Shown: positions 1 to 6,838, counted from the stretch's first letter. The stretch is 9,277 bases of DNA from Phycisphaerales bacterium (GCA_020427625.1 JAGQOI010000217.1:1-9277); one strand, 5' to 3'. A program made the numbers and translations. The notes: generated by a model from the letters alone, not told the origin.

Positions 1-1806
1 CGGCGTCATCGCCTTCGGGCCGGCGAACGTGACGACGACGCGCCCGCTCACGTCGGACATCGTCGCCTCGGTCCGCACGTCGAGCCGATCGAGACGCGCG
101 AGCCCGGTGAGAATGCCGTCGACGAACGCCGCGGCCGTCTCCCGGGCCTCGTCCTCCTTGACCATGCGATCCGCGATCATCTCGTCACGATTGTCGCCGA
201 GAATCGTCGCCAGCATGCGGAGGTCGACGGACAGCGCGTCCGCGGCCTGCCGGGTGCCGTCCGCGACCTCGGCCTTCGCATCCATCATGGCGTCGACGAG
301 GTCTTCGAGCAGTTGACGGGTGCTGGACACGATGAGGGCGTCGTCGACGATGGCGATGGCGGGTTCGAAGTTGAGCGGCGTGCCCATCATCATCGGTTCG
401 GCCATCATCCCGCCCGCCGCCGCGCCGTCGGACGGATACGCGGCGCTGACGAACTTGTGTCCGCGGTAGCGATCGACGTCGAGGAGCAGGGCGGGTCGGT
501 TGTTGATGGCGGCGTCGTAACTGATGACGGACAGCGCGATCGTGGCGCCGGACTGGAGGCGCCGGGCGAGGTCGGTGCCGGCGTCGAGATCGAGCGTCGT
601 GACGAGGGCGAAGGACGGCAGTCGGGGCGTCGGACGCACGCCCCGGGCTTCGAAGTCCTGCCGGGCGGCGACGACGTGCACGGGTCCCGCGATGCGTCCC
701 ATCACGTCGTCGATGAAGTCCACGCGCCCGAGCAGCGCCGACATCGTGTTCGCGAACGTGACGAACTGGGTCGCGTCGGCGGCGGACATGATCGATTCAC
801 GTTCGGCGAACAGCGCGCCCCAGTCGCGGGAGAGGCGGAACTCGGCGCCGAACTGCGGCAGGGCGTCGGCGTGCCAGCGCGTCGCGACGGGCTCGTCCGT
901 CGCGAAGCCGCGGAAGGCCTCCGGCAGCGCGGCCGCGCCGTGCAGACGGGCATCGACGGTCATCGCGTCGCGCGTCGGCGTGAGCCACGCGGTGAGCGAG
1001 TCGGCGCCGGCCATGTGTCGCCAGGTCCCGCCGAACAGGAGGGACGCGACGATGTTCCGCAGCGGCGCCTCGAAGGCGGCGCGGACCGGCGGGAGTTCCC
1101 GCAGGGCGTCGAGGTTCACCCGCATCGTCAACGGCGCGCCGTCCGGACGTTCGGCGATCGCCCGCGCGAAGCCGGCGTCGGCGTCGAGATGAGCCGCCCG
1201 CCGGTCGAGGGCCGAGGCGAGCAGTCCGCGATCGTTCGTGACGATGAGCGCACCATCCGTGCGGGCCTGGAGCAGATCATCGCCGAAGCGGAACACGGTC
1301 ACGCCCGAGAGCAGCGTCGTTCGCCGCGGGTCCGGTTCGCCGTTCTTCAGCACGCCCGCGGCCCGGTGGACCTGGTGGAGCAGGCGATCGACGGCCGCGC
1401 CGTCGGCGGGCGTCGCGACCGCGATGAACCGTGGCTTCGCGGCGCCGTCGGCGGGGGGAAGCATAGCGAACGTCAGGTCGCGTCCGAGCACGGCGCCGAC
1501 CGCCTCGGGCATCGTCAGCTTCGCCGCCGTCGCGAGTCCGAGCAGGCCGAAACGCCCCGCGTTCACGTCCGGACGTTCGAGGAACGTCTGCACGAACGGC
1601 AGGTCGGCGAGGGCGAGATCGTCGACGGCGCGCATGAACGCCGCGGTCGTCGCGGCACCGTCGGCGAGATGGATCACGATCGGCGCGTCGGCGGGAATCC
1701 GTGCCGCGGAGGGCGTGTCGGCGACGGCGCCGAGCGGGAGGCCGAGCGCAAGGACGACACCGGCGGCGAGGATCCGCCGGCCGGCCTGGGTTCGCATGCA
1801 TCGCAT
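1..1806 (-). CDS. Large exported protein of unknown function (DUF3352-like?), 3' end outside window
   Basis: I translated the minus strand by hand from the ATG at 1806 to the left edge. It stays open for 602 codons, so the C-terminus is missing. The start is supported by a GGAGAG ribosome-binding site six bases upstream; a second ATG at 1797 is possible but further from it. Residues 1-30 look like a Sec signal peptide: Arg-rich start, hydrophobic run around ILAAGVVLALGLPLG, likely cleavage after AVA-D. The mature part opens with PADAPIVIHLAD, and two similar segments, DGALIVTNDRGLLASAL near residue 184 and DDALIVSSTRQLLEDLV near 488, suggest an internally duplicated fold. A methionine-rich loop (MMAEPMMMG) lies near residue 470. 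The layout reminds me of DUF3352-type proteins, which planctomycetes and cyanobacteria carry, but I cannot confirm membership. No catalytic motif is visible. It probably acts in the periplasm or at the cell surface. I am confident of the gene but not of any function. Confidence 0.85.
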   Translation of the reverse strand, partial: MRCMRTQAGRRILAAGVVLALGLPLGAVADTPSAARIPADAPIVIHLADGAATTAAFMRAVDDLALADLPFVQTFLERPDVNAGRFGLLGLATAAKLTMPEAVGAVLGRDLTFAMLPPADGAAKPRFIAVATPADGAAVDRLLHQVHRAAGVLKNGEPDPRRTTLLSGVTVFRFGDDLLQARTDGALIVTNDRGLLASALDRRAAHLDADAGFARAIAERPDGAPLTMRVNLDALRELPPVRAAFEAPLRNIVASLLFGGTWRHMAGADSLTAWLTPTRDAMTVDARLHGAAALPEAFRGFATDEPVATRWHADALPQFGAEFRLSRDWGALFAERESIMSAADATQFVTFANTMSALLGRVDFIDDVMGRIAGPVHVVAARQDFEARGVRPTPRLPSFALVTTLDLDAGTDLARRLQSGATIALSVISYDAAINNRPALLLDVDRYRGHKFVSAAYPSDGAAAGGMMAEPMMMGTPLNFEPAIAIVDDALIVSSTRQLLEDLVDAMMDAKAEVADGTRQAADALSVDLRMLATILGDNRDEMIADRMVKEDEARETAAAFVDGILTGLARLDRLDVRTEATMSDVSGRVVVTFAGPKAMTP

Positions 1807-1934
1807 GGTGTGCTCTCCGTCGTGATGTCCGACGCCGACGCGCCGCCGCGGCACGGTGCATCGTATCGCCGGACCTTCTTCCGGAACCGGCCGGGGGGAT
1901 TTCGCGGGCATCGGCGGGCGCGTGACGCCGCCGG

Positions 1935-1950
1935 CGGCCATCGGTGGCCG
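1935..1950 (-). terminator. Possible hairpin downstream of tRNA-Ser
   Basis: A six-base-pair inverted repeat (CGGCCA / TGGCCG with a four-base loop) lies 31 bases past the tRNA 3' end. It has no T-tract, so it is at best a weak candidate for a transcript end or processing site. Confidence 0.2.
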
Positions 1951-1981
1951 TCGTCGGGGTGGGATGCTGCGCTGGGGGAAA

Positions 1982-2071
1982 CGGACAGGGCGGGATTCGA
2001 ACCCGCGGTAGAGGTAATACCCCTACGTCGGTTTAGCAAACCGGTGCCTTCAGCCGCTCGGCCACCTGTCC
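1982..2071 (-). tRNA. tRNA-Ser (anticodon GCU)
   Basis: The minus strand folds into a complete class II tRNA of 90 bases, including the discriminator G. The acceptor stem is GGACAGG with CCTGTCC, the T arm is GCGGG-TTCGAAT-CCCGC, and a long variable arm typical of serine tRNAs lies between anticodon stem and T arm. The anticodon loop is TTGCTAA, with anticodon GCT at 2037-2035, which reads the serine codons AGC and AGU. The D arm has the usual GCCGAG...GGC pattern of serine tRNAs. The 3' CCA is not encoded: after the discriminator base the sequence continues TTTCCCCC, so CCA must be added after transcription. The gene stands alone with its own promoter just upstream. Confidence 0.97.
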
Positions 2072-2085
2072 TCGGTCAAGGAGGG

Positions 2086-2114
2086 ATTATGTCAGCCGGA
2101 CCGGACCGAGTCAA
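2086..2114 (-). promoter_or_regulatory. Sigma-70-type promoter of the tRNA-Ser gene
   Basis: On the minus strand a -35 box TTGACT (2114-2109) and a -10 box CATAAT (2091-2086) are separated by exactly 17 bases. Each hexamer matches five of six consensus positions. Transcription would begin near 2079, leaving a leader of about eight bases before the mature tRNA 5' end at 2071. This is the clearest promoter in the window and stands out from the GC-rich surroundings. Confidence 0.8.
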
Positions 2115-2139
2115 CGAGCCCGAAGCCGCCCGTTTTCGC

Positions 2140-2168
2140 TTGGGGATGCCGGCTCGGCGACGTATCCT
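2140..2168 (+). promoter_or_regulatory. Possible promoter of the PPC-repeat protein gene
   Basis: TTGGGG (2140-2145) and TATCCT (2163-2168), with a 17-base spacer, resemble -35 and -10 boxes, at three and four of six consensus positions. This would give a leader of about 85 bases before the ATG at 2260. The match is modest and rests on spacing and position, since it is the only such pair I saw between the tRNA promoter and the gene. Confidence 0.3.
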
Positions 2169-2188
2169 CGGATCGGCGGGAGAGCCCG

Positions 2189-2205
2189 GCGCCAGGGGAT
2201 GGCGC
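2189..2205 (+). other. Hairpin in the 5' leader of the PPC-repeat gene
   Basis: GCGCCA (2189-2194) pairs perfectly with TGGCGC (2200-2205) around a GGGGA loop. It lies about 55 bases before the start codon, upstream of the AAGGAG ribosome-binding site at 2248-2253. It could affect mRNA stability or translation, but such stems also arise by chance in GC-rich DNA. Confidence 0.2.
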
Positions 2206-2259
2206 GGGGACGCCGGTTTCGGTCCGTTCGCCGCGGATGGACTCGGGAAGGAGACGGAG

Positions 2260-4482
2260 ATGATGGGTTCGTTGTGGACGCGCCTCACGGTCGCGGCCGG
2301 GCTGATGGTGACGCTGCCCTGTGCCGCGGGATTGGTCGACACGTTCACGATCGACCTCGAAGAACTCGTGTCCGTCGATCAGCCGGGTCCGGGCGCGGGG
2401 ACGATCGAGGTGTCGGGCGCGTCGGACGTCTACACGTTCGATGCGGTCGCGGGCCAGCGCCTGTACTTCGATTCGGTCGCCTCGTCGACGTGCAACCTGC
2501 GCTGGCGCGCCGCCGCGCCGTCCGGCGCCCTGCTGTTCGACAACCTCACGTTGTGCACGGACGGCGGGGCGTTCGAGCTGACGGAGAGCGGCACCTACAC
2601 GGTGACCGGGTACGGCAGCGCGTCGACGACCGGCACCTACTCGTTCATCGTCTGGGAGGTGAACGACCGCGACGTGTTCGCCATCGAGTTGGAGGAGACG
2701 GTCGGCATCGATCAGCCGGGACCGGGTGCGGGGACGATCGAGGAAGCCGGGGCGACGGACGTTTACACGTTCGACGCCGTCGCGGGCGATCGCCTGTACT
2801 TCGACTCGGTCGCCTCGTCGACCTGCAACCTGCGCTGGCGCGCCGCCGCGCCGTCCGGCGCGTTCCTGTTCAACAACCTCACGATGTGCATCGACGGCGG
2901 CGCGTTCGATCTGACGGAGAGCGGCACCTACACGGTGACCGCGTACGCCAGCGCGTCGGCGACCGGGACCTATTCCTTCGTCGTCTGGCTCGTCAACGAC
3001 CCCGAAGTGTTCGCGATCGAACTGGAGGAGGCGGTCGAACCGGATCAGCCGGGGATCGGCGCGGGTTGGATCGACGAACCGGGCGCGACGGACGTCTACA
3101 CGTTCAGCGCGAAGGCGGGCGGGCGCGTGTACTTCGATTCGACGAGCGCCTCGACGTGCAACCTGCGCTGGCGCGCGGCCTCGCCGTCCGGAGCACTCCT
3201 GTTCAACGACCTGACGCTGTGCTTCGACGGCGGCGCGTTCGATCTGACGGAGAGCGGCACGTACACGCTGACCGCCTCCGGCAACGCGTCGTCGACGGGC
3301 ACTTATTCGCTCATCGTCTGGCTCGTCAACGATCCCGACGTGTTCGAGATCGAACTGGACGAGATCGTCGACGTCGACATGCCCGGACCGGGCGCCGGCT
3401 GGATCGAGGAAGCGGCGGCGATCGACGTCTACACCTTCGAGGCGACCGCCGGGCAGCGCATCTACTTCGACTCCATCGCCGCCTCGACCTGCAACCTGCG
3501 GTGGAGGGCCGAGGCGCCGTCGGGCGCCGTCCTGTTCAATGATCTCACCGCCTGCGTCGACGCCGGCGAGTTCGACCTGACGGAGAGCGGCACGTACACG
3601 GTGACCGCCTCCGGCAGCACCTCGTCGACGGGCACGTACTCGTTCGTCGTGTCGCGGATCTTCGAGCCCGACGAGTTCACGATCGCGCTCGAGGACGTGG
3701 TCGACGTCGATCAGCCCGGACCCGGCGCCGGCACGATCGAGGAGGCCGGCGCCGTCGACGTGTACTCGTTCGACGCGACGACCGGTCAACGCCTGTACTT
3801 CCAGTCGCTCGCCGCCTCGACGTGCAATCTCCGGTGGCGGGTCGCCGCGCCGTCCGGCGCCGTGCTGTTCAACGACCTGTCGTTGTGCACCGACGGCGGC
3901 GAGGTCGAACTCACCGAGAGCGGCACGTACGTCGTCACCGCTTCGGGGATCGCCTCGGCGACCGGGACCTATTCCTTCATCATCTGGGACGTGAACCGGC
4001 GCGATGTCTTCGCGATCGCGCTCGGCGACGTCGTCGAGGAGGGCGTGCCCGGGCCCGGCGCCGGCGCCATCGAGGAACCCGCGACCGTCGACATCTACAC
4101 GATCGACCTCGACGAAGACGTCGACATCTGCGTGCGCCTGCTCGACGCGACGACCTGCAACCTGGCCTGGCGGCTCGTCGCGCCGGATCGGTCGGAGGTC
4201 TTCGTCGAATCCGTGTGCAACGGTTCGGGATCCTACGTGCTCGGCGCGGGCGGCACGTACACGCTCACCGTCCGCGGTAACGGCGCCGCGACGGGAACGT
4301 ACTCGTTCTTCATCGTCGAGGATCGCATCTCCGATCTCAACGACGACTGCGTCGTCGGACCCGCCGATCTCGCGATCCTGCTCGGCGCCTGGGGCGAGAA
4401 CCCCGGGCATCCGGCCGACCTCGACGGCGACGGCGCCGTCGGACCGGGTGATCTCGCCGTCCTGCTCAGTCAGTGGGGTTGA
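2260..4482 (+). CDS. Exported six-repeat PPC-like protein with C-terminal dockerin-like tail
   Basis: A 740-residue exported protein. The start at 2260 is chosen because AAGGAG lies six bases upstream and a signal peptide follows at once (TRLTVAAGLMVTLPCAAG, likely cleavage near residue 24). The same frame is open much further upstream but there crosses the tRNA and the antisense gene. From residue 27 come six tandem units of about 111 residues. Each has a QPGPGAG turn, a D-V-Y-T-F strand, STCNLRWR, an AP-SGA-x-LF strand and a GTYTVT...TGTYSF end. This pattern fits the pre-peptidase C-terminal (PPC) type of beta-sandwich domain, which is non-catalytic. Each unit has two cysteines about 21 residues apart, probably a disulfide. 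Residues 693-740 form a dockerin-like tail. No enzyme domain is visible, so it is likely a surface or matrix protein handled by a planctomycete sorting or anchoring process. The ligand and partner are unknown. Confidence 0.9.
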   Translation: MMGSLWTRLTVAAGLMVTLPCAAGLVDTFTIDLEELVSVDQPGPGAGTIEVSGASDVYTFDAVAGQRLYFDSVASSTCNLRWRAAAPSGALLFDNLTLCTDGGAFELTESGTYTVTGYGSASTTGTYSFIVWEVNDRDVFAIELEETVGIDQPGPGAGTIEEAGATDVYTFDAVAGDRLYFDSVASSTCNLRWRAAAPSGAFLFNNLTMCIDGGAFDLTESGTYTVTAYASASATGTYSFVVWLVNDPEVFAIELEEAVEPDQPGIGAGWIDEPGATDVYTFSAKAGGRVYFDSTSASTCNLRWRAASPSGALLFNDLTLCFDGGAFDLTESGTYTLTASGNASSTGTYSLIVWLVNDPDVFEIELDEIVDVDMPGPGAGWIEEAAAIDVYTFEATAGQRIYFDSIAASTCNLRWRAEAPSGAVLFNDLTACVDAGEFDLTESGTYTVTASGSTSSTGTYSFVVSRIFEPDEFTIALEDVVDVDQPGPGAGTIEEAGAVDVYSFDATTGQRLYFQSLAASTCNLRWRVAAPSGAVLFNDLSLCTDGGEVELTESGTYVVTASGIASATGTYSFIIWDVNRRDVFAIALGDVVEEGVPGPGAGAIEEPATVDIYTIDLDEDVDICVRLLDATTCNLAWRLVAPDRSEVFVESVCNGSGSYVLGAGGTYTLTVRGNGAATGTYSFFIVEDRISDLNDDCVVGPADLAILLGAWGENPGHPADLDGDGAVGPGDLAVLLSQWG
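2338..4335 (+). repeat. Six tandem 333-bp coding repeats
   Basis: Unit starts (Asp/Glu-x-Phe-x-Ile) fall at 2338, 2671, 3004, 3337, 3670 and 4003, each exactly 333 bases apart. There is no net insertion or deletion between starts. Units 1 and 2 are the most alike at DNA level, with long shared blocks around STCNLRWR and LTESGTYTVT. Unit 5 uses more synonymous substitutions. Unit 6 is clearly degenerate: it has lost the Y-F-D-S segment, has one residue fewer between its cysteines and carries an extra cysteine (ICVR), as expected for a capping repeat. The pattern indicates growth by in-frame tandem duplication. Confidence 0.93.
4336..4479 (+). other. GC-type dockerin-like C-terminal domain (within the repeat protein)
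   Basis: Codons 693-740 encode two EF-hand-like calcium-binding motifs. The first is DLNDDCVVGPADLAILLGAWG (starting one residue earlier, at Asp 692) and the second is DLDGDGAVGPGDLAVLLSQWG. A short ENPGHPA linker joins them, and the protein ends directly after the second WG. Paired motifs of this form at the extreme C-terminus are characteristic of exported planctomycete proteins. In clostridia, dockerins bind cohesins, but in planctomycetes a cohesin partner is usually not evident, so the role here is probably anchoring or sorting by an unknown mechanism. Confidence 0.85.
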
Positions 4483-4506
4483 GCCCGTTCGCGCGGCTGG
4501 TCGTCG

Positions 4507-4544
4507 TGGGGTACAGTACCTCCCCGCGCCGATCGGCCGCGCGG
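4507..4544 (+). promoter_or_regulatory. Two inverted repeats in the leader of the TPR-like gene
   Basis: The 83-base gap between the two plus-strand genes holds a perfect 11-base palindrome, GGTACAGTACC (4510-4520), flanked by G and C runs. A stem CCGCGC / GCGCGG with a nine-base loop follows at 4524-4544, nine bases before the GGAG ribosome-binding site. The palindrome could be a protein-binding site and the stem a weak terminator or translational control element. No T-tract or convincing promoter hexamers accompany them. Confidence 0.25.
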
Positions 4545-4565
4545 TCATTCACGGAGACTTCACCG

Positions 4566-5411
4566 ATGCGTCTGATGCCCGTCCTGCTGTTCATGTTCAT
4601 CCTGGCCCTGCCGGCGGTCGCCTCGATTCCGGAGGACGTGTACGTCAACGAACGTCTCGAACGCATGCTCGAGGCGGGCGACGAGCACATGATCGCCGAG
4701 ACGTTCCGGCGCTACCCGGACATGGTCCTGCCCTACATCGACGGGTATTTCGAGGGCGGGCTCAAGATGATCGAGGACCAGGCGTCCGGCGCGACGCCGG
4801 AGGTCACGCCCGCCCAAGCCGAGGCCGCGGCGCTGACGTCGTACCGGACCGGCATCCGATTCGCCGAGATCGCCGACCGCGTGTTCAACGAGTCGATCTT
4901 CATCGAGTACGCGGGCGCGTTCGCGAGCTGGAGTCCGACGGAGCGTGGCCTGTTCCGTCAGGGCCAGGCGGAGGTGCAGGCCGGGCGTCGGGCGATGCAG
5001 ACGCCGCGCGAGGCGCTCGCGCACTTCGAGACCGCGCTGCGTCTCTCGTCGCAGTTGCAGGATCACTGGGGGATCGGCATGGCGCAGGACGGGATCGCGC
5101 GGGCGCAGATGGCGCTCGGCGAGTTCGATGCCGCGCACCGGGCGTCGCTCGAGGCGGACACGACGAACGCTCGTCTGCGTCTTCGGCGCTCGGAGATCCG
5201 GGCGCTGCTCGTCTGCGCCGAGGCGCGGAGGAAGCTCGCGCTCCCCGACATGGGCGTGAGTCATCTGCGCAAGGCGTGGAACCTGACGACGACGCACGAC
5301 GACGACGACTTCCGTCGCACCGTCCTCCAGGCGCTGCTCGCCGGCCTCGACCAGTCGGGCGCCGCCGATGAAGCCGCGGCCTTGCGCAAGCGCCATCCCG
5401 ACCTGCTCTGA
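4566..5411 (+). CDS. Exported TPR-like helical protein of unknown function
   Basis: A 281-residue protein. I chose the ATG at 4566 because GGAG (4553-4556) lies nine bases upstream and a clear signal peptide follows: RLMPVLLFMFILALPAVAS, with cleavage likely near residue 19-20. The frame is also open from 4473, but that start would bury the signal sequence behind 31 charged residues and overlap the previous stop codon. Residues 22-125 are mostly helical and match nothing I recognise. Residues 149-225 read like tetratricopeptide helices (EALAHFETALRLSSQLQDHW, then GIARAQMALGEFDAAHRASL), with the Ala/Gly/Phe spacing of that fold. A third helical pair follows to the C-terminus. It probably acts as a periplasmic protein-protein interaction scaffold. 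It follows the repeat protein on the same strand at 83 bases and could be co-transcribed. No enzymatic motif is seen. Existence as a gene is secure; function is unknown. Confidence 0.85.
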   Translation: MRLMPVLLFMFILALPAVASIPEDVYVNERLERMLEAGDEHMIAETFRRYPDMVLPYIDGYFEGGLKMIEDQASGATPEVTPAQAEAAALTSYRTGIRFAEIADRVFNESIFIEYAGAFASWSPTERGLFRQGQAEVQAGRRAMQTPREALAHFETALRLSSQLQDHWGIGMAQDGIARAQMALGEFDAAHRASLEADTTNARLRLRRSEIRALLVCAEARRKLALPDMGVSHLRKAWNLTTTHDDDDFRRTVLQALLAGLDQSGAADEAAALRKRHPDLL

Positions 5412-5423
5412 AGCGTCTCGTCG

Positions 5424-6542
5424 TCAGGCGAACGAGAACCGCGTGCAGTAGACGGGCGGGAGCTGCGTCGACACCGTCTGCCACGAGTCGCCGCCGTCCT
5501 CGCTGATCCACAGCGAGCCGGTCGTCGACCCCATGACGAGGCGCTGCCCGGACTCGTCGACGTGCAGGCAGTGCCGGAAGACGAGGTCGTAGGCGTGCTC
5601 CTGCGGAAGGCCCTTCGTCAGCGTCTGCCACGAGCGCCCGCCGTCGGTGGTGCGGTTCACGACGACGTGTCCGCCGACCGGAATGCGCTTCTCGTCCTTG
5701 ATCGCCGGCACGACCCACGCCGTGTCGCCGCGGGCGGGATGCACGGCGACGGCGAAGCCGAACGTCGACGGCTTCACGTCGGTGATCTCCGACCAGGTCC
5801 GCGCGGCATCGGTGGACGTGAAGATGCCGTTGTGATGCTGCGTCCAGAACCGGTCGGGCTGGCCCGGGCACTGCACGATGAGGTGCGGGTCCTGCGACGT
5901 CTCCTCGTACGCCTGTTCGGGCGGCATGTACTCCGCGCGCATGCCCTTGGCCGAGGTCTGCCAGGTCGCGCCGCCGTCGGTCGTCGCCCAGACGCCGGCG
6001 CACGAGACGCCGACGCGGACGGTCTTCGAGTCGCGCGGGTCGACGCAGATCGAGTGAATGCCCGGCTCGTCGTAGCCGCCGCCGAACCAGGAGGGTCGGG
6101 ACGGGTGATCCCACAGCGGCCGGTTGATGGTCCAGGAGTCGCCGTGATCGTCGGAGCGGAACAGGCCGCCCGGAAGCGTGCCGCACCAGAGCGCGCCCGG
6201 CTCGTCGTCGCCGCCCGGCTCGAGGGCCCAGATGAGCTTGAGCGACCACGGGATGGTCTTGCCGGTCATCGGGTGGACGGGCAGTTCGTGACCGTCGGGC
6301 AGCGGGGGGTAGGCGGGCGCCGGGATCTCCGTCCACGTGCGGCCGCCGTCGGCGGAGCGTTGGAGTTTCACGCCGAAGTGCCCGTGATCGAGGGCGGCAT
6401 AGAGGTGTCCGCACCGATGGTCGTGGAGGATGATCGAGCAGTTGTCGCCGAGAAACGACGCGTGATCGATGCGCCAGCCCGACGCGGCACGCACGACGTT
6501 GAACACGCCCTTGCGGGTCGCGACGTGAATGAGATCGCTCAT
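5424..6542 (-). CDS. Cytoplasmic Asp-box (BNR repeat) beta-propeller protein
   Basis: A 372-residue protein starting at 6542, seven bases after a strong GGAGGG ribosome-binding site. It contains six Asp-box motifs of the form S/T-x-D-x-G-x-x-W at residues 63-70, 130-137, 187-194, 243-250, 298-305 and 347-354; the fourth is SADAARTW-like (STDAARTW), with Ala replacing the usual Gly. Such boxes mark blades of a six- or seven-bladed beta-propeller, as in sialidases, sortilin and the photosystem assembly factor Ycf48. The N-terminus (IHVATRKGVF) starts directly with a blade strand and there is no signal peptide, so it probably stays in the cytoplasm. The FRIP-type arginine motif of true sialidases is not evident, so databases calling such proteins 'exo-alpha-sialidase' or 'glycosyl hydrolase' are likely misleading. 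It lies 26 bases behind the ubiquitin-like gene, which suggests shared translation and a joint function. The specific activity is unknown. Confidence 0.92.
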   Translation of the reverse strand: MSDLIHVATRKGVFNVVRAASGWRIDHASFLGDNCSIILHDHRCGHLYAALDHGHFGVKLQRSADGGRTWTEIPAPAYPPLPDGHELPVHPMTGKTIPWSLKLIWALEPGGDDEPGALWCGTLPGGLFRSDDHGDSWTINRPLWDHPSRPSWFGGGYDEPGIHSICVDPRDSKTVRVGVSCAGVWATTDGGATWQTSAKGMRAEYMPPEQAYEETSQDPHLIVQCPGQPDRFWTQHHNGIFTSTDAARTWSEITDVKPSTFGFAVAVHPARGDTAWVVPAIKDEKRIPVGGHVVVNRTTDGGRSWQTLTKGLPQEHAYDLVFRHCLHVDESGQRLVMGSTTGSLWISEDGGDSWQTVSTQLPPVYCTRFSFA

Positions 6543-6568
6543 GGTGGTTCCCTCCGTTGGCGGCGGCG

Positions 6569-6838
6569 TCACCCGCCGGACAGTGCCTGCATGACGTCGA
6601 TGATCGCGCGCGGGTCGACGGCGTCGCCGAGCGAGTCGCGATCGGCGATCGTCCGTCCGTTCACGAACACGAGCATGTGCTTGCGCAGCGCGCCCTGGTC
6701 GTCGAGCACGTAGCCGCGGGCGTCGGCGTTCGTCTCGAAGTACGACGCGAGCGCCTCGCGCACGGTATCGCCTTCGACGGCGGCCTCGGGGCAGGCGACG
6801 TGGCGCTGGATGTTCTGGGTGAAGCGGACGGTCGGCAT
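6569..6838 (-). CDS. MoaD/ThiS-family ubiquitin-like sulfur-carrier-type protein
   Basis: An 89-residue protein with the beta-grasp pattern of MoaD and ThiS. It has a first strand PTVRFTQNIQRHV, a helix TVREALASYFETN, the core LRKHMLVFVNGRTI, then DAVDPRAIIDVMQALSGG. The free C-terminal Gly-Gly is the site that E1-like enzymes (MoeB/ThiF type) adenylate and convert to a thiocarboxylate in this family. The length is usual for MoaD. I chose the ATG at 6838, since it begins right at the first strand; a GGGAA-like weak ribosome-binding site precedes it, and the frame's earlier ATG at 6877 would add 13 unlikely residues. No moaE, moaA, thiG or E1 gene is in the window, so a cofactor-synthesis role is not shown. 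Its close neighbour is the Asp-box propeller. It may donate sulfur, or be conjugated, in a process involving that protein; this is inference. Confidence 0.9.
   Translation of the reverse strand: MPTVRFTQNIQRHVACPEAAVEGDTVREALASYFETNADARGYVLDDQGALRKHMLVFVNGRTIADRDSLGDAVDPRAIIDVMQALSGG

Noticed and set aside
1982..2071. tRNA gene as an integration site of a mobile element
   Set aside because: No integrase gene and no second copy of the tRNA 3' end was found in the window, and the flanking genes look like ordinary chromosomal genes.
313..2259. Upstream in-frame extension of the repeat protein (total 1389 codons)
   Set aside because: The extension is Arg/Gly/Glu-rich low-complexity sequence, runs antisense through the 602-codon exported protein gene and straight through the tRNA-Ser gene, and would place the signal peptide in the middle of the protein.
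2338..4335. Repeat array as CRISPR or a mobile element
   Set aside because: The units are long, coding, in frame and without spacers. No terminal inverted repeats, transposase or target-site duplication is seen anywhere in the window.
4473..4565. Earlier ATG for the TPR-like protein
   Set aside because: It overlaps the stop of the preceding gene and puts 31 residues in front of a clear signal peptide.
5424..6542. Propeller protein as a true sialidase
   Set aside because: Asp boxes alone occur in many unrelated propellers. There is no signal peptide, and the N-terminal arginine motif and the catalytic Tyr/Glu arrangement could not be identified.
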